64,000 nucleotides of DNA from the NCBI RefSeq assembly GCF_014695575.1, contig NZ_JACJOO010000058.1:47319-111318 (forward strand), read 5' to 3'. Source of the stretch: Leptolyngbya sp. FACHB-8 (GTDB taxonomy: Bacteria > Cyanobacteriota > Cyanobacteriia > Elainellales > Elainellaceae). The translations under genes were made by a program, and so were the position numbers. Below the pieces are notes generated by a model, which was given only the letters and a program-made list of their open reading frames with translations, made no database searches and had not been told where the DNA came from. Every line of letters begins with the position of its first letter. The first letter of the stretch is position 1. Positions 17,305 to 25,356 of the stretch are shown piece after piece.

Positions 17305-18093
17305 CTAAAATTCCTGTCGCAGCAGGCGTAAACCTACCCACCCAATGATGATGTAACCAATGGCAAGGAGCAAACTGTTGAGACCAACCCGTAAGCCAGA
17401 CTTTAAGGATTCTGAACGGGCTGTATCTGCTGCCTTTGTTTGTTGCTCTTTAATCCGCGCTTGCTCCTGGGTAAGCTGCTTCTGAGCTTGTTCCTGAAGG
17501 TAAGGGTCTAGAGTTTCAGGCTTCTCTTTGAAACCTCGAATCAGAGAGGCATCCTGCTCACTAATCAATTTTTGCTGAACGGCCTGCTGTAATTGCTCAT
17601 CACTGGCACTGACCAGCTGGCCAATTTGCGCCCGCTGCTGCTGTACCGCCAGGGAAATACGTTGCTGAAGTTGCGTGTCGGCTTGTTGTGCTTCTTGGGT
17701 CAGGCGCTGTTGTAAATCAATGTTGTTCAACCGCACATTATTCAGGTGCAGGGGAAACATGACGAGATATATGGCCCCCAGCACACAGGCCAAAGCAGCG
17801 GCCCAAAACCGCACAGTTTGCCAGAGTGAACGGCCCGATTTTGTGTCTTTTAATGACGTCTCCAGCCAATAGCCGGCAAATACTAAGGCCAAACCTACGA
17901 GCGGCACCAATCCCCGATCCACGAGTTGGGTCGCGAATGCTAGTTGCCACGCTCGCTCGCCCAACTGGTAGGGCCAGGGTGAGATGAGGAAATCTAGCAG
18001 AACCGAAAGAATGATGATGATCCCTGCTACTCGCATGGCCAGGGCGGCTAAAGCGGCGATGGGGCGATTGCCAGGAGAGTTGGTCAATGTCAT
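17305..18093 (-). CDS. HpsJ-like membrane protein
   Basis: The ATG at 18093 (MTLTNSPGN) is preferred over the upstream frame. The protein has about 262 residues with four membrane segments: three in the first 110 residues (about 14-33, 57-77 and 88-110) and one near the C terminus (about 236-256). Between them lies a long Gln-rich helical region (about 118-230), likely a periplasmic coiled coil. The N-terminal pattern, with a strongly conserved TQLVDRGLVPLVGLALVF, resembles proteins annotated as HpsJ family, linked to hormogonium polysaccharide export or motility in filamentous cyanobacteria. The functional label is inferred from overall likeness. It is monocistronic with its own terminator. 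Confidence 0.7.
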   Translation of the reverse strand: MTLTNSPGNRPIAALAALAMRVAGIIIILSVLLDFLISPWPYQLGERAWQLAFATQLVDRGLVPLVGLALVFAGYWLETSLKDTKSGRSLWQTVRFWAAALACVLGAIYLVMFPLHLNNVRLNNIDLQQRLTQEAQQADTQLQQRISLAVQQQRAQIGQLVSASDEQLQQAVQQKLISEQDASLIRGFKEKPETLDPYLQEQAQKQLTQEQARIKEQQTKAADTARSESLKSGLRVGLNSLLLAIGYIIIGWVGLRLLRQEF

Positions 18094-18399
18094 GAAAGTA
18101 TCCGTTAGCGATAAGGGGCTATAAGAAAACCCAAAGGCCATTAAACACCATGGAAGCTGTCTTCGGCATGGAAGTTTGCATAACGCATTCACTCAGCGTT
18201 ATAGGACATCCGGTTAAATAACCGGATTTGGTGATGGGTGCATCCCACTTTTTTAGTTTTCAGATTTGCAAACGTGGGGTGCACTCTTGCTAGTGCCCTG
18301 CTGCCAAAGGTAAATCAAGGTTAGTTCTAGAAGCCCTGCATATTAGAGCTTCTAGAATTAATCTTCTATGAAATAGACCGACTCAGATTTGATTAGGAC
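18094..18399. other. Region upstream of the HpsJ-like gene
   Basis: No supported gene. It likely contains the promoter of the minus-strand gene. AATTAGAGCTTCTAGAA-like inverted sequences (about 18320-18360) form a weak hairpin. Confidence 0.35.
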
Positions 18400-18521
18400 A
18401 GCTGAGTTCGGGTTAAGGGCGTTTTCGAGTGCCGCGCAACGCGCGGCACTCGAAAACGCTTATTTTGGCGTGCGCAAAGCGCACGCCAAAATAAGCACTG
18501 CAGCTTATCCCGAACTGAGGT
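18400..18521. mobile_element. Family C twin-hairpin element, copy 1 (122 bp)
   Basis: The ends are related inverted repeats around CTGAGTTCGGG. Inside are two perfect hairpins: GTGCCGCGC/AAC/GCGCGGCAC extended by CGAAAACGC, and ATTTTGGCGTGCGC/AAA/complement. It is flanked by TAGGAC on both sides (18394-18399 and 18522-18527). The outer sequence GGACTTACGCA places the insertion inside a family B fragment. Confidence 0.85.
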
Positions 18522-18613
18522 TAGGACTTACGCAATCTCCTTATATTCAGTGCATTCCTATTGTGTGTAAGTCCAGTTATGTTAGTTCGGTACAAGTTAG
18601 AGTGCCTAGTACT

Positions 18614-18706
18614 CTGTCAAGGAGTTTTTGAGGGGGCGCAGACCCCTCAAAAACTCCTCAAATTTCATGTTCAATTGGGGGTTACCCCACGCTTGAACAT
18701 TGACAG
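18614..18706. repeat. Family F repeat, copy 1
   Basis: The ends are CTGTCAA and TTGACAG. A perfect hairpin AGGAGTTTTTGAGGGG/CCCCTCAAAAACTCCT comes first. ATTTCATGTTCAA, a GGTTACCCC segment and TTGAACAT follow. A second copy with the same order is at about 37200-37291. Confidence 0.75.
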
Positions 18707-18783
18707 ACCACCAGCTTAGGAGGCGTTTCACACCAATAGTTGTTTTTGAGAGTGGTACTCTGTACTGCTGCCAAAATAGCTTC

Positions 18784-18877
18784 TAACCCAAACTGATTGC
18801 ACCTCTTGAAAAAAAACATTTTGGCATGCGTTCTACGCATGCCAAAATGGGCCCTTGGGTTTATCTCAAATTATGGT
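18784..18877. repeat. Degenerate family C copy
   Basis: It keeps diverged ends (ACCCAAACTGA; TTATCTCAAATTATGGT) and one hairpin, CATTTTGGCATGCG / CGCATGCCAAAATG. The hairpin carries a compensated change relative to the intact copies (GGCGTGC to GGCATGC with the opposite arm changed). Its right border supplies the stop codon of the gene at 18877. Confidence 0.6.
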
Positions 18878-19239
18878 TAAGAGGGTGCTTGAATTGGGCA
18901 GGAAGGAGGGAGTTCACCAGAACCGAAAATAGGCGAAGGGTCTAAACCTGTAATCTGGCTGAACTGGGCGGGAGTTAAAGTACTGCAAATGGGCTGCTCT
19001 TCCCAAACCCGGAGCTTTTGCTGTACCTGCTTGAGGAATGACATTCCTCGCACCAGGGGCACCGTAATCCAAACATCCAGTAGGGTTTCCACTAGAGCCA
19101 ATTCAATGAGACCGTGAGGATAGCGGCTAAGCAACTCGTCTAAAGCAGATCCAAAAGAAACGGATTCGTCGCCATCTAGTTGATAGCTACTGACAATATG
19201 CTTGACGCGCTGGCGATTGAGTTCTGCGCGAATGTTCAT
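18877..19239 (-). CDS. Conserved cyanobacterial hypothetical protein
   Basis: The 120-residue protein is soluble, with no signal peptide. Recognisable stretches are LIELALVETLLDVW, PLVRGMSFLKQVQQKLRVW and TLTPAQFSQITGLDPSPIFG, which look like a family widely conserved in cyanobacteria without known function. The helix-rich pattern and C-terminal QFxQITGLDP block suggest a small regulatory or adaptor protein, but that is a guess. The final residues (PPSCPIQAPS) and the TAA lie at the edge of a degenerate family C repeat, so the C terminus may have been altered by insertion. Monocistronic. Confidence 0.7.
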   Translation of the reverse strand: MNIRAELNRQRVKHIVSSYQLDGDESVSFGSALDELLSRYPHGLIELALVETLLDVWITVPLVRGMSFLKQVQQKLRVWEEQPICSTLTPAQFSQITGLDPSPIFGSGELPPSCPIQAPS

Positions 19240-19371
19240 CTCATCGGCTCTCAGTCAACGATGACATAGGTTTGAGGGAAAAGCCCTGGTCAATGGTCAG
19301 GTGTCGCCCTCTTAATATGACTGTCCTCCAGCCATAGTAGCGTAGCCATCGGTTTTGTTCACACAAACTCT

Positions 19372-19428
19372 AACCCAGAACTGCTGTTTTTTCGTTGCAA
19401 AGCGACGAAAAAACAGCAGTTCTGGGTT
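19372..19428. repeat. Family G hairpin (AACCCAGAAC arms)
   Basis: Arms AACCCAGAACTGCTGTTTTT and complement match for about 24 nt, and the tip contains GCAAAGCGAC. Outer context TCCAAGATGTG recurs near other family G copies (39461-39522, 48926-48990, 57124-57172, 63790-63836). The gap 19240-19601 holds nothing else recognisable apart from the promoter of the next gene. Confidence 0.75.
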
Positions 19429-19601
19429 TTGGTTTTAGAGAAGGTCCAAGATGTGAGTACAGCTATAACGGTGAACGTGAGAAATAGTTCAAAAAACTAT
19501 TCAGGGTGTTGCGATAAGATGCTGAAGTAAATGGCAGGTTGGGTGATGCGGTGCCCTCATTTTTGCCGTAGTTTTTGTTCAGTCCCCTTTGGAGATTGTC
19601 T

Positions 19602-20249
19602 ATGAAACCAGTGGGTGGGCGATCGCCCCTCAGCAAATATGCGTCCTATGCCCTCGCTGCTGCCACTTTGACGGTTCTAGTGGTACCTCCAGCGCGTGCA
19701 ATTTTTTATGATTTTGGCTATGACCTGGATCCTCCCCGACGGGACTACCGTGAGTGCGCGGCAGGGCTGATTGGCGAAGGCATTACACCCGAAGAAGCGG
19801 CCCAGGCCTGTGGTGTTGCCCTCAACCCTGAGAACCTTGCCGATTGTGTGGCAGGTATCGACAACGAATCCTTAACCGCAACGGCGGTGCTGGATGCGTG
19901 CCGCCGTGTGCGCCGTCCTGATGAAATGGCTCGGTGCTTCAATGACATTCGCGGTATTGATGGCACGAGTGCCGCAGTTAATGTGCTCGATAATTGCCGT
20001 CGGAGCTTGTTGCCCAGACGCTTTGCGAACTGTGTTGTGGGGCTTCGGGAAGAGATTGATTTCTCCACAGATGTGGCTATGGAGAGCTGTATTGCGGCAG
20101 GCGATCGCCCCCGCAACGTTTTACCCAGCTTCCGCCCTCTAACCGAGCAACCTTCTAGGCAGCCCTCCATTGGAGATCCGTTGGGACAACCTTCTGTGCA
20201 ACCTTCTCCGTCTTCTGATCAGCCCTCTCAGCCTTTTATGGGGCAATAG
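19602..20249 (+). CDS. Secreted cysteine-repeat protein
   Basis: The ATG at 19602 is chosen because GGAG (19591-19594) stands 7 nt before it; 215 residues follow. There is a basic start, then a hydrophobic core (about 16-33) ending PPARA, a good signal peptide. The mature part holds about four repeats of 35-40 residues, each with Cys spaced as C-x6-9-G...C, such as RECAAGLIGEGITPEEAAQACG and ADCVAGIDN..., and DACRRV in repeat two. The last 45 residues are Pro/Ser/Gln-rich (PSRQPS, PSVQPSPSS). The even number of cysteines suggests disulfides outside the cytoplasm. No family is recognised; function unknown. Confidence 0.78.
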   Translation: MKPVGGRSPLSKYASYALAAATLTVLVVPPARAIFYDFGYDLDPPRRDYRECAAGLIGEGITPEEAAQACGVALNPENLADCVAGIDNESLTATAVLDACRRVRRPDEMARCFNDIRGIDGTSAAVNVLDNCRRSLLPRRFANCVVGLREEIDFSTDVAMESCIAAGDRPRNVLPSFRPLTEQPSRQPSIGDPLGQPSVQPSPSSDQPSQPFMGQ

Positions 20250-20372
20250 CTCAATCTGCCGGATCGTTGCACTGATAGTTGATCGCTGTTCACCTGGCAG
20301 TTCTAGCCAATATTAGGACATTCAGACCAATCGAAGGGGGTGGCGTAATACGCTGCCCTTCTTTCTTGGGTA

Positions 20373-20440
20373 TTGCTGGGAGCTATGAAGATGGGATGTG
20401 GAACCGCAGTTCCACATCCCATCTTCATAGCTCCCAGCAA
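20373..20440. repeat. Perfect 32-bp hairpin with CGCA loop
   Basis: Two 32-nt arms match exactly (left begins TTGCTGGGAGCTATGAAGAT). It lies in the 440-bp gap between convergent genes and may act as a two-way terminator, although T-runs are absent. Confidence 0.88.
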
Positions 20441-20456
20441 CGGGCTTGCTTTGGTA

Positions 20457-20520
20457 TATAGCGCTGTGCACGTTGATTAAGAACGGTGGTGTACTTAACG
20501 CACTTGCGAATTGCGATAGC
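20457..20520. repeat. Family D repeat, hairpin-less copy
   Basis: It shares ATAGCGCTGTGC, GTTGATTAAG, ACGGTGGTGT and ACTTAACGCACTTGC with the inverse complement of 62128-62221. It lacks the GGGGCAC/GTGCCCC hairpin tip found there. Confidence 0.75.
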
Positions 20521-20618
20521 GCTGGGCGTTCAGAACCCGGAGGCTTTTCAAAAAACTGTCTTAACCAAATGGCGTAAGGTTATGCAAGCTCTGTGACCAC
20601 TGTTGTATCGGTATTCAA

Positions 20619-20672
20619 ATTTATGAAGTACATCGGGTAGTGTCACTACACACTATCTGATGTACTTCATCA
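20619..20672. repeat. Hairpin ATGAAGTACATC.../GATGTACTTCAT
   Basis: The arms ATGAAGTACATCGG..TAGTGT and ACACTATCTGATGTACTTCAT pair with small bulges. It is just 3' of obgE and is a plausible terminator region for that minus-strand gene. Confidence 0.65.
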
Positions 20673-20691
20673 ATCCAGATCCACAGCTTTT

Positions 20692-21759
20692 TTACAAGGA
20701 AAGCTCCAGGTCGGCGGCAGGTGTGAGGGCGTCGGGTTCCTCAGCAGGCACTGGCGGAGGTGCGATCCGGTCCAGGGTGTCCCAGATTTCCTGCATGAGG
20801 GTATCCAGGTTGATACGAGCAACAGCAGAGATGGTGAAGATGGGAACATCGGTGCGCTGGCGGAGTTCAGCCGCGATCGCCTCTACCTGCTCGGGCTCGG
20901 ATGCCAGGGCGTCGATTTTATTCAGGGCAAGAATTTGGGGGCGATCGCTTAACCCTCGACCGTAAGCCTCCAGTTCATTCTGAATTGTTTCATAGGCGGC
21001 GATGGGGTCTTCCTGGGTGGCATCGATCAGGTGCAACAGCACGCGCGTCCGCTCGATATGCCGTAGGAAATCGTGGCCCAAGCCAAGACCTTCATGGGCT
21101 CCTTCGATGAGACCAGGAATATCGGCAAAAACCGTGCCATCTCCGGTGGGTTTACGAACCACTCCCAGGTTAGGCACCAGGGTGGTGAAGGGGTAGTCAG
21201 CAATTTTAGGACGGGCCGCCGAAAGGGATGAAATTAGCGTCGATTTTCCAGCATTGGGCAGACCAATGATGCCCACTTCCGCTAATAGTTTCAGTTCCAG
21301 ACGAAGCATGCGCATTTCGCCCGGTAGACCCGGTAACGCTTTCTCTGGAGCGCGGTTATGGTTGCTGAGGAAGTGACGGTTACCCAGTCCACCTTTTCCG
21401 CCCTTAGCCACTTCCAGAACCTGGCCGTTAGCTACCAGATCACCGATCACTTCGTCTGTTTCAGCATCGTAAACGACGGTGCCTACCGGTACTTCAATGA
21501 TGCGATCGCCCCCCGAATGCCCCGTCATATTTTTGGGGCCGCCCCGTTTGCCATTATCAGCCTTGAAGAGGCGGGCGTAACGGAAATCTAATAGGGTCTG
21601 CAAATTCTCAACGGCGACCAGATACACCGAGCCACCATGCCCACCGTTTCCTCCCGCTGGCCCTCCAGCAGGTACATATTTTTCACGCCGGAAGGCCACC
21701 ATTCCATCGCCGCCATCCCCAGCCTGAACTTGAATTTCTGCCTGATCAATAAACTGCAT
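20692..21759 (-). CDS. obgE: Obg GTPase (ribosome assembly / stress)
   Basis: ObgE is an essential GTPase linked to 50S ribosome maturation and the stringent response. The 355 residues contain the glycine-rich Obg fold (about 1-158; [33 protein letters not shown]) and the G domain with G1 GLPNAGKST (about 167), G3 DIPGL, G4 NKID and G5 SAVA. The C-terminal extension is short and acidic, typical of cyanobacteria. HIP1 octamers flank the start. Monocistronic. Confidence 0.97.
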   Translation of the reverse strand: MQFIDQAEIQVQAGDGGDGMVAFRREKYVPAGGPAGGNGGHGGSVYLVAVENLQTLLDFRYARLFKADNGKRGGPKNMTGHSGGDRIIEVPVGTVVYDAETDEVIGDLVANGQVLEVAKGGKGGLGNRHFLSNHNRAPEKALPGLPGEMRMLRLELKLLAEVGIIGLPNAGKSTLISSLSAARPKIADYPFTTLVPNLGVVRKPTGDGTVFADIPGLIEGAHEGLGLGHDFLRHIERTRVLLHLIDATQEDPIAAYETIQNELEAYGRGLSDRPQILALNKIDALASEPEQVEAIAAELRQRTDVPIFTISAVARINLDTLMQEIWDTLDRIAPPPVPAEEPDALTPAADLELSL

Positions 21760-21904
21760 GGGCGATCGCCATCCAACAAACTTCCTGATCTGATGGTAGG
21801 CGATTATTGGGCAGAAGGTGTGGGGAAAGGCGGAAGGCAGAAGACAGAATGATAGAGCTGATTTTCGTGGGTAAAATCCACGAAAACCAGCTTTTCAAGC
21901 ACTG

Positions 21905-22630
21905 TTAGGGGCAGCTCACCAAATTAGCTCCCAATCCCCCGGTTCCGGTCTGAGCCATCCAACCTAGATTGGAGGTTTGGTTATAAAAGACTTGCAACCA
22001 GATACGGCCATCAGACGTGGTTTGACGGTTTGGGGGAGCCGTGGCATAGACCCGTTGATTTTGGGCCAGCGAAGCAATGAGATTACCGTAGGGGGCAGTC
22101 CGTACTGCTAATACAGCAGGAGCCACTTGATAACAAGCACCTCGTCCACCTGTTTCCTCACCAGCGTCGCAGTCGGTTAATAGAGTTGCCGATCGCACCC
22201 ATCCCAAGGAAGGGTTTGAAATTTGGGCGGTGCCATTTCCCAGAACTCCCGTCAGCACAATTCGGGTGTAGGGTTGAAGCGTCGCGACGGTCTGACCCAG
22301 CGTGGAGCTGGAATAAACGGGTAGTGCCGTGCTCCCACTGCTGCGGCAGGTGCCCACGTAGGTTGTACGTTCTACAAGGGGAAGGTCGGCTCGGGGAGCA
22401 GGAGTCGCTGCTGGGGCGGGAGTTGGCGTGGGTGCCGGGGCTTGGGCCGGAGCCGCTGCGGGAGGAGCCGCTGCGGGAGGAGCCGCTGCGGGAGAAGGTG
22501 ATGCAGATGGGTTGGGTGCAGGTGCCGGGGCTTGAGCCTGGGCAGATTGAATGACGGTGAGGGGATGGGCGATCGCGATCCCCACAGCAATTAGCGTTCC
22601 AAGGATTGATTGATTGCGAAAATCAGGCAT
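21905..22630 (-). CDS. Secreted bacterial SH3-like domain protein
   Basis: The 241-residue protein has a signal-type start (hydrophobic about 9-32, ending QAQA). A low-complexity Ala/Pro region (about 32-80) and a Cys-containing domain with two SH3-like repeats follow (about 90-155 and 165-241; TYVGTCRSSGSTALPVYSS, YQVAPAVLAVRTAPYG). Bacterial SH3 domains often bind cell-wall peptides. The Ala/Pro region is encoded by a 15-bp unit (GGAGGAGCCGCTGCG on plus) repeated three times at about 22451-22497, so its length may vary between strains. Function beyond a cell-envelope location is unknown. Confidence 0.8.
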   Translation of the reverse strand: MPDFRNQSILGTLIAVGIAIAHPLTVIQSAQAQAPAPAPNPSASPSPAAAPPAAAPPAAAPAQAPAPTPTPAPAATPAPRADLPLVERTTYVGTCRSSGSTALPVYSSSTLGQTVATLQPYTRIVLTGVLGNGTAQISNPSLGWVRSATLLTDCDAGEETGGRGACYQVAPAVLAVRTAPYGNLIASLAQNQRVYATAPPNRQTTSDGRIWLQVFYNQTSNLGWMAQTGTGGLGANLVSCP

Positions 22631-22870
22631 GGGAGGCTCATTCCTGGAATGACAATGTTATCGGAGCACCTTATCACGAGTCCCCGGTTGGGCCCGGTGG
22701 ATGCTACGAATCTTAAAAATGTCGATTAACGTCGAAATACAGCCATAAGGGCCAGAATTTGGGAAATAGCCCCATGGCCCGTTATCAAAGTGATAGGCTG
22801 TCACCCAGGCGGGGGAAGCCAGGCACAGCCCAGGTCGATACAGTGCAGAGATTCCGTTTGGAGGAGAACT

Positions 22871-24064
22871 GTGAACCCGGCAAAGCGAAATGTTGCCCTA
22901 CTAGTGCTCTGTCAGGCATTAGCCATGACCACGATGACCGTCCTGATTACGGTTGCAGCACTGGCCGCCAATGAGATGACTGATAATAAGGTGCTGGTAA
23001 CCTTGCCCATTGCCTTAATGCAAGTGGCCGTGATGCTAGCGACCATTCCGGCTTCCATGCTGATGCGGCAGGTGGGTCGTCGTTTGGGCTTCATGGTTGG
23101 CTCGGGGTTTGCCATGGTGGGAGGGGCGATCGCCGCCTACGCCATTCTCATCAATAGTTTTCCCCTCTTCAGCCTGGGGCTGTTTTCCATTGGTATTTTT
23201 AGCGGCTTTTCCGGGTATTACCGTTTTGCGGCTGCCGATGCCGCCGATGAGTCTTTCCGCCCTCAGGCGATCTCATTTGTGGTTGCCGGGGGTGTACTGG
23301 CAGCCCTATTGGGGCCTGGGATGGCGATCGCCTCCAGCGAATGGTTTTCGAACGCCATGTTTGCGGGTACGTTGCTGGTAGTTGTAGCGTTGCAAATTCC
23401 CACAGTGCTGGTGTTGCTGGGGGTGAAGATTCCGCCGTTGCCGGTAGCGGAGCGGCAGAAGCGGGGGCGATCGCTGACAGAAATTATGCAACAACCCGCT
23501 TTTGGTGTGGCCGTAGTGGGAAGCATGGCAGGTTACGGTGTAATGGCGTTTTTAATGACCGCTACCCCATTAGCCATGGTGGCGATGCAGCATCCCTTTC
23601 CTTCTGCTGCCTCTGTGATTCAATGGCATGTTTTGGGAATGTTTGCGCCGTCGTTTTTCACAGGGTTTTTGATTACTCGCTTTGGCGTCTTAACGATGCT
23701 GTTGCTGGGGGCCGTATTGAATCTGCTTTGTGTTGGCACCAATTTGATGGGTGATAGCACTAGCCATTTCCATTTAGCGCTGACCTTGCTTGGCGTCGGT
23801 TGGAACTTTATGTATGTCAGTGCAACGACGTTGCTTACGGAAACCTACACCCCCGCAGAGAAGGCTAAAACTCAGGCCACTCATGACTTCTTGATGTACA
23901 CCTTTGTGGCGTTTTGCACGTACCTTTCAGGTGAACTGCTAGATCGCTTTGGTTGGGTAACGTTGAACTATGCTGCTATTCCAGCGCTGGTGGTGGCGAT
24001 GGCGTCCGTGCTATGGCTGATGCGGCAACGCCAACGAGGGTTGCAAGGCGTTCACTTGCGTTAA
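22871..24064 (+). CDS. Major facilitator superfamily transporter
   Basis: The 397-residue product has about 12 membrane segments. The MFS loop 2-3 motif appears as MRQVGRRLGFMVGSGFAMVGG. The start is the GTG at 22871, preceded by GGAGGAG (22859-22865) at good spacing; the ATG at 22790 lies before this site and is rejected. Similar proteins are annotated as MFS permeases next to unrelated genes in cyanobacteria. The substrate cannot be read from sequence; drug or small-metabolite efflux is possible. It ends in a strong hairpin (24068-24111). Confidence 0.9.
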   Translation: MNPAKRNVALLVLCQALAMTTMTVLITVAALAANEMTDNKVLVTLPIALMQVAVMLATIPASMLMRQVGRRLGFMVGSGFAMVGGAIAAYAILINSFPLFSLGLFSIGIFSGFSGYYRFAAADAADESFRPQAISFVVAGGVLAALLGPGMAIASSEWFSNAMFAGTLLVVVALQIPTVLVLLGVKIPPLPVAERQKRGRSLTEIMQQPAFGVAVVGSMAGYGVMAFLMTATPLAMVAMQHPFPSAASVIQWHVLGMFAPSFFTGFLITRFGVLTMLLLGAVLNLLCVGTNLMGDSTSHFHLALTLLGVGWNFMYVSATTLLTETYTPAEKAKTQATHDFLMYTFVAFCTYLSGELLDRFGWVTLNYAAIPALVVAMASVLWLMRQRQRGLQGVHLR

Positions 24065-24067
24065 AAG

Positions 24068-24111
24068 AATTCTCATGGAAGTGTGCAGTGCTCTACACTT
24101 CCATGAGAATT
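24068..24111 (+). terminator. Terminator of the MFS gene
   Basis: Arms AATTCTCATGGAAGTGT and complement (17 bp) surround a 10-nt loop, 4 nt after the stop codon. The T-run is weak. Confidence 0.7.
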
Positions 24112-24148
24112 GTCAAAGTAATTTCTGTGGCCAGTAGGCATTTGGAAA

Positions 24149-24199
24149 CCCACTTTTGTAAGTGAAGCGGGCGAAGCCCGCTTCACTTACAAAAGTGGG
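24149..24199. repeat. Perfect 24-bp hairpin with GAA loop
   Basis: Arms begin CCCACTTTTGTAAGTGAAGC. The tip is GGGCGAAGCCC, containing GCGAAGC (24171-24177). The rest of the gap 24065-24431 is the psaL upstream region with no other recognised element. Confidence 0.9.
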
Positions 24200-24431
24200 A
24201 TGCCCCCGGTTTGATATAAGTAGAAAAAGAAACTCTTTAAAAAGTTTTCTGGTAGCTTCAGACTTTGTGCAAACTCACTTCTAGATAAGCATTCGCACTG
24301 TTGGAGAAATGCCTCATCCAATACTAATGCATGAGCTGTTTGGCTTTTCTGATGTGCCTTTGGGGTGAGGCTTGCTGTAGTACGGCTCCCGTATCATGCT
24401 CACAACCTCAATAATGTTGGGTAAGGTTAGT

Positions 24432-24950
24432 ATGGTACAAGCTGTTACTCGTAACAATGACAATCCGAATGACATCCGAAATCGTGAGGTCGTTCACTCT
24501 GCCGCTACACCTGAGGTCGGTAATTTAGCAACACCGATTAACTTTTCTCATTTCACACGAGTTTATATTAATAACTTGCCAGCCTATCGTGAGGGAATAT
24601 CTGCCTTGCGAAGAGGTTTAGAAGTTGGCTTAGCGCATGGTTTCTGGCTCGTTGGTCCCTTCGCTTGGCTTGGCCCTCTGCGGGATACTGACAGTGCAGA
24701 TTTAGCGGGTTTGCTATCGGCGATCGGCTTAATTGTTATTTCTACTCTCGCCATTTCTCTGTATGGGGCCAGCAATCCTCCCCATCCAACCCGCACGATT
24801 ACCACCCCTCGTCCTCCTGAATCATTGAATACAGGGGAAGGCTGGAATGAGTATGCAGGAGGCTTCTTTATTGGGGCCGCAGGAAGTGCCGTTTTTGCTT
24901 ACCTGATCCTGTCGAACTTTGAAGCCATTCGGGGCTTGCTCTCCTTCTAA
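24432..24950 (+). CDS. psaL: Photosystem I reaction centre subunit XI
   Basis: PsaL sits at the trimerisation face of photosystem I and binds chlorophyll. The 172-residue frame from ATG 24432 (MVQAVTRN) fits the family; the longer frame starting at 24396 lacks support. Conserved blocks are TPINFSHFTRVYINNLPAYR, RRGLEVGLAHGFWLVGPF and WNEYAGGFFIGAAGSAVFAY, with membrane segments at about 65-85, 90-108 and 140-165. psaI, often next to psaL, is not found on either side. A terminator stands 24 nt after the stop. Confidence 0.97.
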   Translation: MVQAVTRNNDNPNDIRNREVVHSAATPEVGNLATPINFSHFTRVYINNLPAYREGISALRRGLEVGLAHGFWLVGPFAWLGPLRDTDSADLAGLLSAIGLIVISTLAISLYGASNPPHPTRTITTPRPPESLNTGEGWNEYAGGFFIGAAGSAVFAYLILSNFEAIRGLLSF

Positions 24951-24974
24951 ATCTAAAGATATCAATCTCCTTGA

Positions 24975-25007
24975 TGCAGGAGCCCTATTGGGTTCCTGCA
25001 CTTTTTT
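24975..25007 (+). terminator. psaL terminator
   Basis: TGCAGGA-GCCC and GGG-TTCCTGCA arms are followed by CTTTTTT. Confidence 0.9.
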
Positions 25008-25030
25008 AGATATCTTGCGCTGAAGCATAA

Positions 25031-25131
25031 GGAGATTTCCAGTAATGAAATTACCCCCAGAATGTTGGTGCTTTGCCCGCTTCGCGGGCAAAGCACCAAC
25101 ATTCTGGGTAAATTCTTATGCAGAAACCTCC
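25031..25131. mobile_element. Family E hairpin element, copy 1 (101 bp)
   Basis: Ends are GGAGATTTC and GAAACCTCC. The centre is a perfect 25-bp hairpin (CCCAGAATGTTGGTGCTTTG arms) with loop TTC and tip GCTTCGC. It is flanked by TAA on both sides. The second copy (35470-35570) has the same length and ends but an unrelated hairpin sequence. Confidence 0.7.
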
Positions 25132-25356
25132 TAACTTACACAATTTTTATCGTGTGTGGTTTGCGGTGCACATCACATACAGTAAAAATGCACTCAACAG
25201 GGTAGACTTGTGCAAGCCTCTATGAACCTGGGAGATCAGTATACTTCGTCTATAAAGGCAACCGTCAATGGTTACATTTAACGGACTTTAGAGGGTGGAT
25301 GGTAAGTGGGTGGGATAGCATGAAGTCCAGCCTGTATTTACTGGAAGCTCTTGGTG

